A stretch of DNA of 26,251 nucleotides from an uncultured Bacteroides sp. (GCA_900552645.1 USAN01000018.1:1-26251), one strand, 5' to 3'; counted from the stretch's first letter, positions 1 through 8,067 are shown. The notes: generated by a model from the sequence alone, not told the origin. A program made the numbers and translations.

Positions 1-321
1 GGATTTTTTGACAAAGACATACGATAAGTAGTGAGGATGAATTATGCAGGCTAAAGTAACTACTGTACCATATCCGCCCAAGAAAGCAAATGATGACCCA
101 AGAAAGGCCGGAACCTTATACTTAGTTATAGAATGAAACAAGAGCGTACCTAATCCGGCAAAGAGAAGAGTAGCCGATACCGAGAGTCCTGTTATAGCAG
201 GAACCAATACTGTTGCGCCAAACATGGCAAACATGTGTTGAAGTCCTAATAATACCATTTTAGGACGACCAAGAGAGCGGGCATCGAATATACCGTGCTC
301 CGAAGAATTAGTGTTCTTCAT
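1..321 (-). CDS. uraA: Uracil permease (NCS2 family), N-terminal part only
   Basis: The frame opens with ATG at 321 and stays open for 107 codons to the left edge, so the C-terminal three quarters of the protein lie outside the window. The start reads MKNTNSSEHGIFDARSLG, followed by GRPKMVLLGLQHMFAMFGAT and VLVPAITGLSVSATLLFAG. The LQHMFAMFGATVLVP block is the first transmembrane helix signature of the uracil/xanthine permease (NCS2, UraA) family, which imports uracil with protons through the inner membrane. A second hydrophobic block (FLGSSFAFLGGYG) follows, as in UraA. It lies 62 nt downstream of lptD on the same strand, with a possible promoter of its own between them. Uracil is the likeliest substrate, but xanthine or another nucleobase cannot be excluded from this fragment. 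Confidence 0.85.
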   Translation of the reverse strand, partial: MKNTNSSEHGIFDARSLGRPKMVLLGLQHMFAMFGATVLVPAITGLSVSATLLFAGLGTLLFHSITKYKVPAFLGSSFAFLGGYGTVVTLACIIHPHYLSYVFVKKS

Positions 322-362
322 TTAAATAGAATAATAATTATATAATAAATTCAGTTATAAGC

Positions 363-370
363 CAAACTTA
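363..370 (-). promoter_or_regulatory. Candidate -7 box for the uracil permease gene
   Basis: The minus strand reads TAAGTTTG, a match to the Bacteroidetes -7 consensus TAnnTTTG, about 40 nt before the ATG at 321 and just after the lptD stop. No good TTTG -33 element is seen at the usual spacing, so this is weak evidence that the permease can be transcribed apart from lptD. Confidence 0.35.
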
Positions 371-383
371 TGAATATACATTA

Positions 384-3113
384 TCAATACCAGCTTACTG
401 CACTACCCGTATTACTTCTCTGATCCCATTTCAATGCATCTGTAAGCATACTCGACAGAGCCCTGATGCTGAAATTATAAGAAGTATATGGTTTAAGTAC
501 CACTCCACAACTCATTGTAAAGCAGTGAAGATCGCGAGTTATGTTGATTGTTGTCATTGATAACTCTTTTGTATTGAAATCATATCCTGATGTAGCATTT
601 ATATTCCAACGGCTACCAAGCTTCAAATTACCACTAGCATTCAAAGAGTGGGTAACAGAATATGGATAACGCATGCTTTTTATATTTATTTGCTTCGAAC
701 GGTCTTCGCGTATGCTGTAACTATAGCTAAGATTTACGGACCAAGGCATATTAAATGTAAGATATCCATCGGCATCAATCTTTGCCTTCTCGGTCTTTCT
801 TGACTTCGACTTGTTCTCTTCATCTTTCTTTTCTTCATCACTATTCTCTTCACCATTCTCTTTACCTTTCTTTTTCTTGCTATCCTTATCTTCTTCTCCA
901 TCCTTTGGACCGAACCATTTAGACCAGCTATCATTGTTCAGGGTATAAGAGAAAGAGCCGCTATATCCTTGGAAACGACCAAAACGGCCATAAGACCATT
1001 CAGTTCTGTCGCCAACTACTACATTTCCGTTCTTGTCGAACTGATATGCATAAGTTGCAAAGGAAGCGTTCATATTGAAAGTATAGCTTTTGGTAAGCTT
1101 CAATCGAAGATTCATACTAAGGTCGCTCCATGGACGAACCTGAGCGGCTGTATTGTAAGAAAGATTTGCAGATAACTGATCTATAAGACTAACCTTACGT
1201 ACGCCTGTAGTATCTTTATCCGATTTTATCTTCATCTCAACATTATTATCTACAGAGAAGTTAATTGTTCCCTGCTTTCCCCTACCAGGTACACCAAATA
1301 TCATTCCTTCATATGGAGAATATTCTTTCATCTGAACCTCACCGTTTGAATCGGTATAAGTATAAGTATCATAGTATCCATAACGTGAAGAACCAAAATC
1401 AGGAGCATAACTAAAACTTACGGCAGGAGTGAATACGTGACGTATTGCCTCAATCTTGTCGCCGAACAAAGCTTTCCATGGCTTATAGAAGCCATAAAAC
1501 TTGGTATTCATCTGAATGCTCATGTTATAATTATATACGCGATTAAATCCATTTATGGTATCACGTCTAACATTGTTTGTTGCTAATGCATCATAACTCT
1601 GTTCTATCTTTCTTGTATACCAACGTTCTGTATAATTAAAACTTGGAACTATGTTTATATACTTAAACATAGTAAAAGTGGCACTTATAGGAATATTATG
1701 CTGCATACCGTTATTCCAATTGCTTATACCCTGCTTCAATATCATATTGTCTCGAGTATTTATGCTGTTTGTAAGATGTCCGGTATACTGCATAGCAATT
1801 TTCTCGTACCATTTCTGTTCGCCTACAGCCTTCTTACGTTTGAACGGATATATACGATTAAGCGATATGTTAAGGTCGGGCAAAGTAACACTTATTGAAG
1901 AGTCGCGAGTATTCTGAGACAAGTTGAACGTACTAGAAAGATTAAGTCCTATTTCAGGAAAAGTCCTTGAATAGCTCACACTTGAAGTCTTAGTATTATT
2001 GGCGTACTGCTGAGGATTGTAAAGACTGCTAAGGTTACGGCGGTCATAACTGCTGGTTGCAAAATTCACATTTGCCGAGAAGGTAGAGTTTGGACTAGCC
2101 TTAGGATCCTGTCGATGATTCCATGAAATTTTGAAGTCCTTAGTTACAGTATAATCTGGCATATTCTTCTCGCCAGTCTTTGTTACAATGTAGCTTCCAC
2201 TAAAAGCTCCACTGTATTTATAACGTGTATTATAATTTGACTGAGCCGAGAGTCCCCACGATCCTTTAGTAAATATTTCACCAAGAACCTTAAAGTCCAT
2301 TCTGTCACTTATTGCAAAATAATATCCTCCGTCTCGAAGATAGAAGCCTCGATTCATTTCATCACCATATGTAGGCATGATAAATCCCGAAGAATAGCTA
2401 CTGTTAAATGGAAAGAAGCCAAAAGGTATTGCTATAGGCAAAGGTACATCTTCTACGACTAGCTGTGCAGGTCCGAAAACAGCGTTCTTCTTAGGCTTAA
2501 CCTTAGCCATTGAAAGTTTTAGGTAAAAGTGCGGATGGTTAGGATTATCGCATGTAGTATACTTACCGTTTTTCAAGAAAAGTTCGTCGTTTGCTCCTTT
2601 CTTTGATTCCTCACTTGTTATGTATCCTTCACCTTGTTGAGTTGTGATATTATTTATGAACCCTTTCTTTGTCTTGAAGTTATAGCGCATTATCTTTGAC
2701 TCGTATGGAGTCTCGCCATCCTTGAATATTGGAGTTCCTTTCTCGACGCCGGTAGTATCCTTTACACCACGTGCATAAACGGTACTGCTGTCCATGTTCA
2801 TGGTTATAACGTCCGAAGTAAGCTCTATCTTTTCGTAGTTAACCTTTCCGGCACCGTAAAGATGAGCATACCCTCCTTCTGTAAACACAATCGAATCGTT
2901 TGCTTCGTAAACTACCGGAGCATCTAGCGGAGCCTTTTTCTTCTTTACTGTATCCATGCGTAAAGAATCAACTTTAAGAGAATCAGTTTTTAGAGAATCC
3001 TTTCCCGATCTAGTATTATTGTTTCTACGTTGTGCACCTGACGAGATTGTTAGCAACAGTGCTGCTAAAAATAGAATAAAGGGTATTAATTTATGTAGTT
3101 TCAGTGGCGTCAT
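384..3113 (-). CDS. lptD: LPS-assembly outer-membrane protein LptD
   Basis: This 909-aa protein begins with a signal peptide (about residues 1-27, cut near SSGAQ). Next come a Ser/Lys/Asp-rich linker and an OstA/LptA-like beta-jellyroll region from about residue 65 (YEANDSIVFTEGGYAHLYG). The block around residues 205-250 (FGPAQLVVEDVPLPIAIPFG, FFPFNSSYSSGFIMPTYG) is the LptD signature where the jellyroll meets the barrel. The rest is rich in alternating aromatic strands, as expected for a 26-strand beta-barrel. LptD, with the lipoprotein LptE, inserts LPS into the outer leaflet of the outer membrane. A strongly charged low-complexity segment of Lys/Glu/Asp at about residues 736-778 interrupts the barrel and is probably a loop. 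The ATG at 3113 gives the complete signal peptide. No lptE-like gene is nearby. Confidence 0.9.
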   Translation of the reverse strand: MTPLKLHKLIPFILFLAALLLTISSGAQRRNNNTRSGKDSLKTDSLKVDSLRMDTVKKKKAPLDAPVVYEANDSIVFTEGGYAHLYGAGKVNYEKIELTSDVITMNMDSSTVYARGVKDTTGVEKGTPIFKDGETPYESKIMRYNFKTKKGFINNITTQQGEGYITSEESKKGANDELFLKNGKYTTCDNPNHPHFYLKLSMAKVKPKKNAVFGPAQLVVEDVPLPIAIPFGFFPFNSSYSSGFIMPTYGDEMNRGFYLRDGGYYFAISDRMDFKVLGEIFTKGSWGLSAQSNYNTRYKYSGAFSGSYIVTKTGEKNMPDYTVTKDFKISWNHRQDPKASPNSTFSANVNFATSSYDRRNLSSLYNPQQYANNTKTSSVSYSRTFPEIGLNLSSTFNLSQNTRDSSISVTLPDLNISLNRIYPFKRKKAVGEQKWYEKIAMQYTGHLTNSINTRDNMILKQGISNWNNGMQHNIPISATFTMFKYINIVPSFNYTERWYTRKIEQSYDALATNNVRRDTINGFNRVYNYNMSIQMNTKFYGFYKPWKALFGDKIEAIRHVFTPAVSFSYAPDFGSSRYGYYDTYTYTDSNGEVQMKEYSPYEGMIFGVPGRGKQGTINFSVDNNVEMKIKSDKDTTGVRKVSLIDQLSANLSYNTAAQVRPWSDLSMNLRLKLTKSYTFNMNASFATYAYQFDKNGNVVVGDRTEWSYGRFGRFQGYSGSFSYTLNNDSWSKWFGPKDGEEDKDSKKKKGKENGEENSDEEKKDEENKSKSRKTEKAKIDADGYLTFNMPWSVNLSYSYSIREDRSKQINIKSMRYPYSVTHSLNASGNLKLGSRWNINATSGYDFNTKELSMTTINITRDLHCFTMSCGVVLKPYTSYNFSIRALSSMLTDALKWDQRSNTGSAVSWY

Positions 3114-3138
3114 TCTTTTTTATTTACGCTTTGAGGGG

Positions 3139-3172
3139 CAAAATTAAACATTCTACTCCAATAATAAACAAA
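3139..3172 (-). promoter_or_regulatory. Candidate promoter of lptD
   Basis: On the minus strand TAATTTTG (3146 to 3139) matches TAnnTTTG, with TTTG at 3172-3169 as the -33 element and a 22-bp spacer, slightly longer than the usual 19-20. The box ends 25 nt before the lptD ATG. lptD can therefore probably be transcribed independently of the HD-domain gene upstream. Confidence 0.5.
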
Positions 3173-3201
3173 TTAGCCATATTTTAATTTATTTTTAAAC
3201 C

Positions 3202-3738
3202 TTACAAGAATAAGTCGCACCATTTAATAAATCTGGCAGTGCCCTCCTCACCAAATCTAGAAATGCTTTTCAAAGCTTTATCTACGCTTTTTTCCTTATC
3301 AAGTTTAGTCTTAGAGAAGAACTTGTCGGCAAAACATATTACCTGTTCTTCCATAGATACAGGAATCATTTCGCGATGGGGCAAAGGCAAATTATTCTTT
3401 ATTATATGTTCCATGGAAATGCCGGCTCCTGTATGACGTTCACATACCAAAGCTAACTTTTCATATCCCTCACTCCTTAGAATGTCGGCTCCAAGATATC
3501 CGTGACAGATATAAGGATGTATACCAAAACAGTATATGGACGGTGCATCGGTAAGGAATATTCCTATATCATGCAGCATAGCACCATATTCAAGAAACTT
3601 TATGTCAAGATTTAGTTCAGGATGTGCATCGGCTATCTTCAATGCTTTTTGTGTAACCGATATGCTGTGGTCTATTAGTATTTTCTTTCCTTCGCTTTCT
3701 TCAGGATAATATTTATTTATAATTGATAATGCACTCAT
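3202..3738 (-). CDS. HD-domain phosphohydrolase-like protein
   Basis: The 178-aa cytoplasmic protein has no signal peptide. It carries the HD-superfamily metal ligands in order: H24 (DHS), H56-D57 in MLHDIG, H74/H79, H102 in ERHTG and D138 in CFADKF. This pattern is that of a small single-domain HD metal-dependent phosphohydrolase, and the HDIG motif resembles the compact HDIG subfamily that contains many unassigned proteins. The substrate cannot be told from sequence; nucleotides or phosphate esters are the general class. It lies 88 nt upstream of lptD on the same strand and divergent from the muramidase gene at 3792. The start at 3738 is an ATG preceded by a good Bacteroidetes promoter. Neither an OB-fold nor a nucleotidyltransferase domain is attached, so it is not a tRNA nucleotidyltransferase. 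Confidence 0.8.
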   Translation of the reverse strand: MSALSIINKYYPEESEGKKILIDHSISVTQKALKIADAHPELNLDIKFLEYGAMLHDIGIFLTDAPSIYCFGIHPYICHGYLGADILRSEGYEKLALVCERHTGAGISMEHIIKNNLPLPHREMIPVSMEEQVICFADKFFSKTKLDKEKSVDKALKSISRFGEEGTARFIKWCDLFL

Positions 3739-3753
3739 TTTAAATTAAAATAA

Positions 3754-3761
3754 TAAATTTG
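3754..3761 (+). promoter_or_regulatory. -7 box for the muramidase/Fe-S/AKR operon
   Basis: TAAATTTG matches TAnnTTTG and ends 30 nt before the ATG at 3792. No clear TTTG occurs at the -33 position, so strength is uncertain. It sits about 10 bp from the opposite-facing -7 box of the HD gene. Confidence 0.5.
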
Positions 3762-3771
3762 TGCAATATTA

Positions 3772-3802
3772 CAAAATTATAAGCATATAGCATGAAAACA
3801 AA
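3772..3802 (-). promoter_or_regulatory. Promoter of the HD-domain gene
   Basis: The minus strand has TTTG (3802-3799), a 19-bp spacer, then TAATTTTG (3779-3772). This is an excellent match to the Bacteroidetes sigma-ABfr consensus (TTTG, 19-20 bp, TAnnTTTG). The box ends 33 nt before the ATG at 3738. Its -33 element lies inside the first codons of the divergent muramidase gene. Confidence 0.65.
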
Positions 3803-4955
3803 GACTCTTTTGCTTTGCTGTCTAATATTTATATGTAGTAGTATTTCTGCTCAATTCATAAAGACCGGTGCCGAACAGATGGACAAACTGCTGCCTTTAC
3901 TTAAAGGTAAAAGAGTTGCACTTGTTGTAAACCACTCTTCAATAGTAGGTGATAAAAAGGTACATTTACTAGATACCCTTATAAGTTCTGGAATAAAGAT
4001 TAAGAAGATATTTGCACCCGAACATGGATTTCGTGGCGATGCAGATGCTGGCGAGACTGTTCGCAATGGGAAGGATGTAAAGACTGGAATACCTATAATT
4101 TCTCTTTATGGTGCAAACAAGAAACCCACTATGTCACAGATGAATGGAATTGATGCTGTATTGTTTGACATACAAGATGTAGGAGCTCGTTTCTATACAT
4201 ATATAAGTACTATGCATTATGTAATGGAAGCCTGTGCAGAAAGTGACATTCCATTAATTATTACCGACCGCCCAAATCCATGCGACTATGTGGATGGCCC
4301 GATAAGAAAGAAATATCTTAAAAGTTTTGTTAGTCTGGATCCTATTCCTGTACTTCATGGATGCACTGTAGGAGAGCTTGCGCAGATGATTAATGGCGAA
4401 AAGTGGCTAAACAAGGGAATTACTGCAAAAGTTACTGTAATACCTGTAGAAGGATGGAAACATGGACAACCTTACTCTCTTCCTGTAAAACCTTCTCCAA
4501 ATTTACCAAACGATCAAGCCGTTGCCCTCTACCCCTCTCTATGTCCATTCGAAGGAACAGCCATAAGCGTGGGTCGAGGAACCAAATTCCCATTTCAGGT
4601 TATAGGATCGCCCGATATAAAGATATACTCTTTTAGCTACACCCCACGTGCAATGCATGGCTTCGACAAAAACCCAATGTACAATAACATTCAATGCTAT
4701 GGAAACAATCTGCGGCACATATCGGCTCCGAAAGGTTTTTCACTCAAGTATATCATTTCATATTACAATGAGTACAAAAAATACGACAAACATCATACTT
4801 TCTTTACTCGTCCACAATGGTTTGATGCACTTATAGGCGATCCGCAGGTAAGAAAGATGATAATTCAAGGAAAAAGTGAGGATGAGATAAGAGCAACATG
4901 GAAAGACGAATTGGAAAGGTATAACAAGATTCGAGAAAAATATTTAATATACTAA
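3792..4955 (+). CDS. Secreted DUF1343 / NamZ-like exo-beta-N-acetylmuramidase
   Basis: The 387-aa protein starts with a clear signal peptide (residues 1-20, cleavage near ISA|Q), so it acts beyond the inner membrane. The body carries the DUF1343 (YbbC/NamZ) pattern: NHSS at 47-50, FAPEHGFRGDADAGE at 74-88, GIPIISLYG at 99-107, DAVLFDIQDVGARFYTY at 121-137, TDRPNP at 158-163, and a C-terminal half with PVLHGCTVGE and FPFQVIGSPD. Members of the family studied in Bacillus subtilis and Tannerella forsythia (glycoside hydrolase family GH171) release N-acetylmuramic acid from the non-reducing end of peptidoglycan chains. The length is usual for the family. It is the first gene of a tight unit: the Fe-S protein begins 17 nt after its stop. 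A role in cell-wall recycling is likely; the exact substrate is inferred from the family. Confidence 0.88.
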   Translation: MKTKTLLLCCLIFICSSISAQFIKTGAEQMDKLLPLLKGKRVALVVNHSSIVGDKKVHLLDTLISSGIKIKKIFAPEHGFRGDADAGETVRNGKDVKTGIPIISLYGANKKPTMSQMNGIDAVLFDIQDVGARFYTYISTMHYVMEACAESDIPLIITDRPNPCDYVDGPIRKKYLKSFVSLDPIPVLHGCTVGELAQMINGEKWLNKGITAKVTVIPVEGWKHGQPYSLPVKPSPNLPNDQAVALYPSLCPFEGTAISVGRGTKFPFQVIGSPDIKIYSFSYTPRAMHGFDKNPMYNNIQCYGNNLRHISAPKGFSLKYIISYYNEYKKYDKHHTFFTRPQWFDALIGDPQVRKMIIQGKSEDEIRATWKDELERYNKIREKYLIY

Positions 4956-4972
4956 CAACAAATTATAATACT

Positions 4973-6475
4973 ATGCTTAAAACGTTACGTATAATAGCGG
5001 CATTATTTTCATTTACATTTATAACATTGCTGTTTCTTGACTTTTCAGGAACATTACACCAATGGTTCGGATGGTTGGCAAAAATACAGTTGGTACCAGC
5101 TATATTGGCATTAAATGCAGGAGTTATTTTCTTTCTTTTCATTATTGCATTTCTTTTTGGCCGACTATACTGCTCGGTTGTATGTCCGCTAGGTATCTTT
5201 CAGGACGCTGTAAGCTGGATAGCAGGCAAAATAAAGAAAAACAGATTCAATTTCTCGGCGGCACTATCTAAGCTGAGGTATGTAATGCTTTTCATTTTTA
5301 TACTTTCACTTATAGGTGGAGCAGGTTTCATTGCCAATCTAATTGAACCTTACAGCGCTTACGGCAGAATTATATCAACATTATTCGCACCACTGTATGG
5401 ATGGATAAACAATATTCTGGCATATTTTGCCGAAAGAGCCAACAGCTATGCTTTCTATTCTGTAGATGTATGGATAAAGAACTGGATAGTAATGGCGGTA
5501 GCTATAATTACAGTCATTATAGTATCGATTCTTGCATGGCGTCATGGACGTACTTACTGCAACACAATATGTCCTGTTGGGACTTTTCTGGGGTTAATAT
5601 CAAAATACTCTCTTTATGCACCGGTAATAGATACATCAAAATGCAACAACTGTGGATTGTGCGGGAAAAATTGTAAGAGTTCTTGCATTAACACGAAAGA
5701 GCATTCTATAGATTACAGCCGTTGTGTGGTGTGCATGGACTGCATAAACAAATGCAAAGAGAGTGCAATAACCTTTACGCGCCGCCCCTCAAAATACTAT
5801 GTAGCACCAGACGCACAGCTAAAACATACCGATACAAATAAGGTTGATTCTGGTAAGCGTAACTTTCTTTCGGTATCGGCTCTTCTAGCAACAACAATAG
5901 CAATAAAGGCACAAGAAAATAAGGTAGACGGTGGACTTGCTATAATAAAGGACAAAAAGAGTAGATCGGGTATGCCACGAATTACTCCTCCTGGATCTTT
6001 AAGCGTAAAGAATCTCACCAATCACTGCACTGCATGCCAATTATGCATATCAGCATGTCCAAATAAAGTATTGGTGCCTTCTTCGGCAATCGAATCGTTC
6101 ATGCAGCCCGAAATGAAGTTCGACAAAGGATATTGTCGTCCCGAATGTACAGAGTGCTCTAGCGTATGTCCTACAGGTGCAATACGTCCTATAACAACAG
6201 CCCAAAAGTCGGCCATACAAATAGGACATGCCGTGTGGGTAGCATCAGACTGCATAGCATTCAAGGATAAGGTAAAGTGCGGCAATTGCGAACGCCACTG
6301 CCCCACCGGAGCCATTCATATGGTACATCCAGATGGTACGGACAATAGTGATATATTGGTTCCGGCTGTCAATATAGAGAAATGTATAGGCTGCGGTAGC
6401 TGCGAAAACCTTTGTCCGGTACGCCCTTTAAGTGCAATCTATGTAACAGGACATGAACGTCATCGTAACATCTAA
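4973..6475 (+). CDS. Membrane polyferredoxin, apparent NapH-NapG fusion
   Basis: In this 500-aa protein the N-terminal part (to about residue 205) has about four membrane helices and two CxxxCP motifs (C67/C71 in CSVVCPLG, C196/C200 in CNTICPVG), as in the quinol-dehydrogenase subunit NapH and the NosR/CcoG group. Two [4Fe-4S] motifs follow (C224-C227-C230-C234 and C251-C254-C257-C261). Then come a hydrophobic stretch led by GKRNFLS (K295-R296, Tat-signal-like) and a NapG-like ferredoxin half: TPPGSLSVKN, then cysteine sets at 352-362, 388-399, 427-443 and 471-481, each ending CP or CPN. In NapGH these two parts are separate proteins that pass electrons from quinol to periplasmic enzymes. The gene lies between the muramidase (17 nt before) and the exported aldo/keto reductase (17 nt after). 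No NapA or nitrate reductase gene is present, so the partner is probably the reductase next door. The direction of electron flow is not known. Confidence 0.82.
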   Translation: MLKTLRIIAALFSFTFITLLFLDFSGTLHQWFGWLAKIQLVPAILALNAGVIFFLFIIAFLFGRLYCSVVCPLGIFQDAVSWIAGKIKKNRFNFSAALSKLRYVMLFIFILSLIGGAGFIANLIEPYSAYGRIISTLFAPLYGWINNILAYFAERANSYAFYSVDVWIKNWIVMAVAIITVIIVSILAWRHGRTYCNTICPVGTFLGLISKYSLYAPVIDTSKCNNCGLCGKNCKSSCINTKEHSIDYSRCVVCMDCINKCKESAITFTRRPSKYYVAPDAQLKHTDTNKVDSGKRNFLSVSALLATTIAIKAQENKVDGGLAIIKDKKSRSGMPRITPPGSLSVKNLTNHCTACQLCISACPNKVLVPSSAIESFMQPEMKFDKGYCRPECTECSSVCPTGAIRPITTAQKSAIQIGHAVWVASDCIAFKDKVKCGNCERHCPTGAIHMVHPDGTDNSDILVPAVNIEKCIGCGSCENLCPVRPLSAIYVTGHERHRNI

Positions 6476-6492
6476 TCTTAAATCTGACTCAT

Positions 6493-7872
6493 ATGAAAGA
6501 AAACAACAATATATCAAGAAGAAAATTCCTAAAAATATTTGGCGGAAGTGTAATTACTACCGGAGCCATGCTTGCAGGCTGCAACAGCAAGTCGGACAAC
6601 GTACACGCATTCTCCGATAGTGATGAACCTGTTCCTACCGACAAGATGACTTACCGCACTACCCCAACCACTCACGACAAAGTTTCGCTCCTAGGATATG
6701 GATGTATGCGCTGGCCATTGAAAGAAGATGTCAAAGAAAACGAAAACCCTATAGACCAAGAAGAGGTAAACAAACTTGTAGATTATGCACTGGCACACGG
6801 AGTAAACTACTTCGATACCGCTCCCGTATATCTTCAGGGATACTCCGAACGATCTACAGGAATTGCTCTGAAAAGACATCCACGTAATAAGTACTACATA
6901 GCCACAAAGATGTCAAATTTTGGCAACACAAGCCGCAAAGCTGCTATAGATCTATACCACAAATCATTCAAGGAACTTCAGACAGATTACATAGATTATT
7001 ATCTGCTTCATGCTATTGGAGGAGGAAACGGAATAGATACACTAAAAGAAAGATTCTATGATAATGGAGTGCTAGAGTTTCTTCTAAAAGAAAGAGAGGC
7101 AGGAAAAATAAGAAATCTTGGATTCTCATTTCATGGAGATGTTAAAGTGTTCGATTACCTGCTTGCACAAGATGTAAAATGGGACTTCGTACAGATTCAG
7201 CTTAATTACATGGATTGGATAGAACCATTAGGAGCAAATATAGATGCCAAATATCTGTACGAAGAGCTTTCTAAAAGAGATATACCTGCAGTTATAATGG
7301 AACCACTTCTTGGGGGCCGACTTGCTAAGGTAAATGAACATATTGTACAGAATTTCAAGGAGCGACGCCCAAAGGATAGCAATGCGGCCTGGGCCTTCAG
7401 ATTTGCCGGTTCGCCCGAAGGAGTACTGACCGTGTTGAGCGGAATGACATATATGGAGCATTTGCAGGACAATATACGCACATATTCTCCACTGCAGCCA
7501 CTTACCGATGATGAAAAAGAATTTCTTGACAAAACGGCACGCGAGTTGCTTAAGTATCCATTGGTATCATGCACCGATTGTAAGTACTGCATGCCATGCC
7601 CTTACGGACTAGATATTCCTGCAATATTTGCACATTACAACTTATGCGTAAATGAAGGAAATACATCACAGAGTGCAAAGGATGAAAACTATGCAAAAGC
7701 ACGCCGTGCATTCCTTATAGGATACGACCGAAGCGTCCCAAAACTAAGACAAGCAAGCCATTGCATAGGATGCGGAGAATGCGAATCTCACTGCCCGCAA
7801 AAAATAAGGATACCAGATGAGTTGCATCGTATAGATCAATACGTAGAAAAAATTAAACAAAATACTTTATAA
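6493..7872 (+). CDS. Tat-exported lipoprotein aldo/keto reductase with ferredoxin domain
   Basis: The 459-aa protein opens with a twin-arginine signal (S8-R9-R10-K-F-L-K) running into a lipobox (LAGC, C30), so it should be folded in the cytoplasm, exported by Tat and possibly lipid-anchored. The aldo/keto reductase TIM barrel spans about residues 55-340 and keeps the catalytic tetrad: D108 and Y113 in FDTAPVY, K139 in ATKMS, H173 in LLHAI. The C-terminus has two [4Fe-4S]-type cysteine sets: C360/C363/C366/C369 (CTDCKYCMPCP) and C424/C427/C430/C434 (CIGCGECESHCP). AKR-ferredoxin fusions are common in anaerobes. It follows the NapH-NapG-like protein by 17 nt and ends the operon. Tat export fits a protein that must acquire its Fe-S clusters before translocation. 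The substrate is unknown, and NADPH would not be available outside the cytoplasm. Confidence 0.85.
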   Translation: MKENNNISRRKFLKIFGGSVITTGAMLAGCNSKSDNVHAFSDSDEPVPTDKMTYRTTPTTHDKVSLLGYGCMRWPLKEDVKENENPIDQEEVNKLVDYALAHGVNYFDTAPVYLQGYSERSTGIALKRHPRNKYYIATKMSNFGNTSRKAAIDLYHKSFKELQTDYIDYYLLHAIGGGNGIDTLKERFYDNGVLEFLLKEREAGKIRNLGFSFHGDVKVFDYLLAQDVKWDFVQIQLNYMDWIEPLGANIDAKYLYEELSKRDIPAVIMEPLLGGRLAKVNEHIVQNFKERRPKDSNAAWAFRFAGSPEGVLTVLSGMTYMEHLQDNIRTYSPLQPLTDDEKEFLDKTARELLKYPLVSCTDCKYCMPCPYGLDIPAIFAHYNLCVNEGNTSQSAKDENYAKARRAFLIGYDRSVPKLRQASHCIGCGECESHCPQKIRIPDELHRIDQYVEKIKQNTL

Positions 7873-7897
7873 ATCAATTGCTTTAAAATAATTGTAA

Positions 7898-7936
7898 AAT
7901 TGACCGCGTGAAAAAAATATTTTCACGCGGTCAATT
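7898..7936. terminator. Bidirectional terminator hairpin between AKR and BASS transporter genes
   Basis: A perfect 17-bp inverted repeat (aattgaccgcgtgaaaa at 7898-7914, its complement at 7920-7936) encloses a 5-nt loop. The stem carries A- and T-tracts near the loop and a GC-rich middle. It sits between two convergent genes and can end transcription from both sides. The right arm is partly repeated 42 bp downstream (see the repeat entry). Confidence 0.7.
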
Positions 7937-7952
7937 CCAAATTTTATTCGAT

Positions 7953-7979
7953 AAAAAATATTTTTGTCGCGGTCAATTC
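7953..7979 (+). repeat. Degenerate direct copy of the terminator's right half
   Basis: The segment 7912-7937 (A-tract, ATATTTT, then cacgcggtcaattc) recurs at 7953-7979 with one extra T and CA changed to GT. The 11-mer cgcggtcaatt is thus present three times in 81 bp: inverted at 7898-7908 and direct at 7926-7936 and 7968-7978. The third copy has no left arm of its own. Confidence 0.75.
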
Positions 7980-8067
7980 ATAGTATATTTAAAAAGATAT
8001 CAACGCTAATACAAAAACTACATAAAACGTTTAATATAAACATATTACAGAGAGCAGTTTTTTATTA

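Noticed and set aside
4973..6475. Nitrate reductase accessory operon (nap)
   Set aside because: NapA, NapB, NapC and NapD genes are absent from the window; only the electron-transfer architecture is shared.
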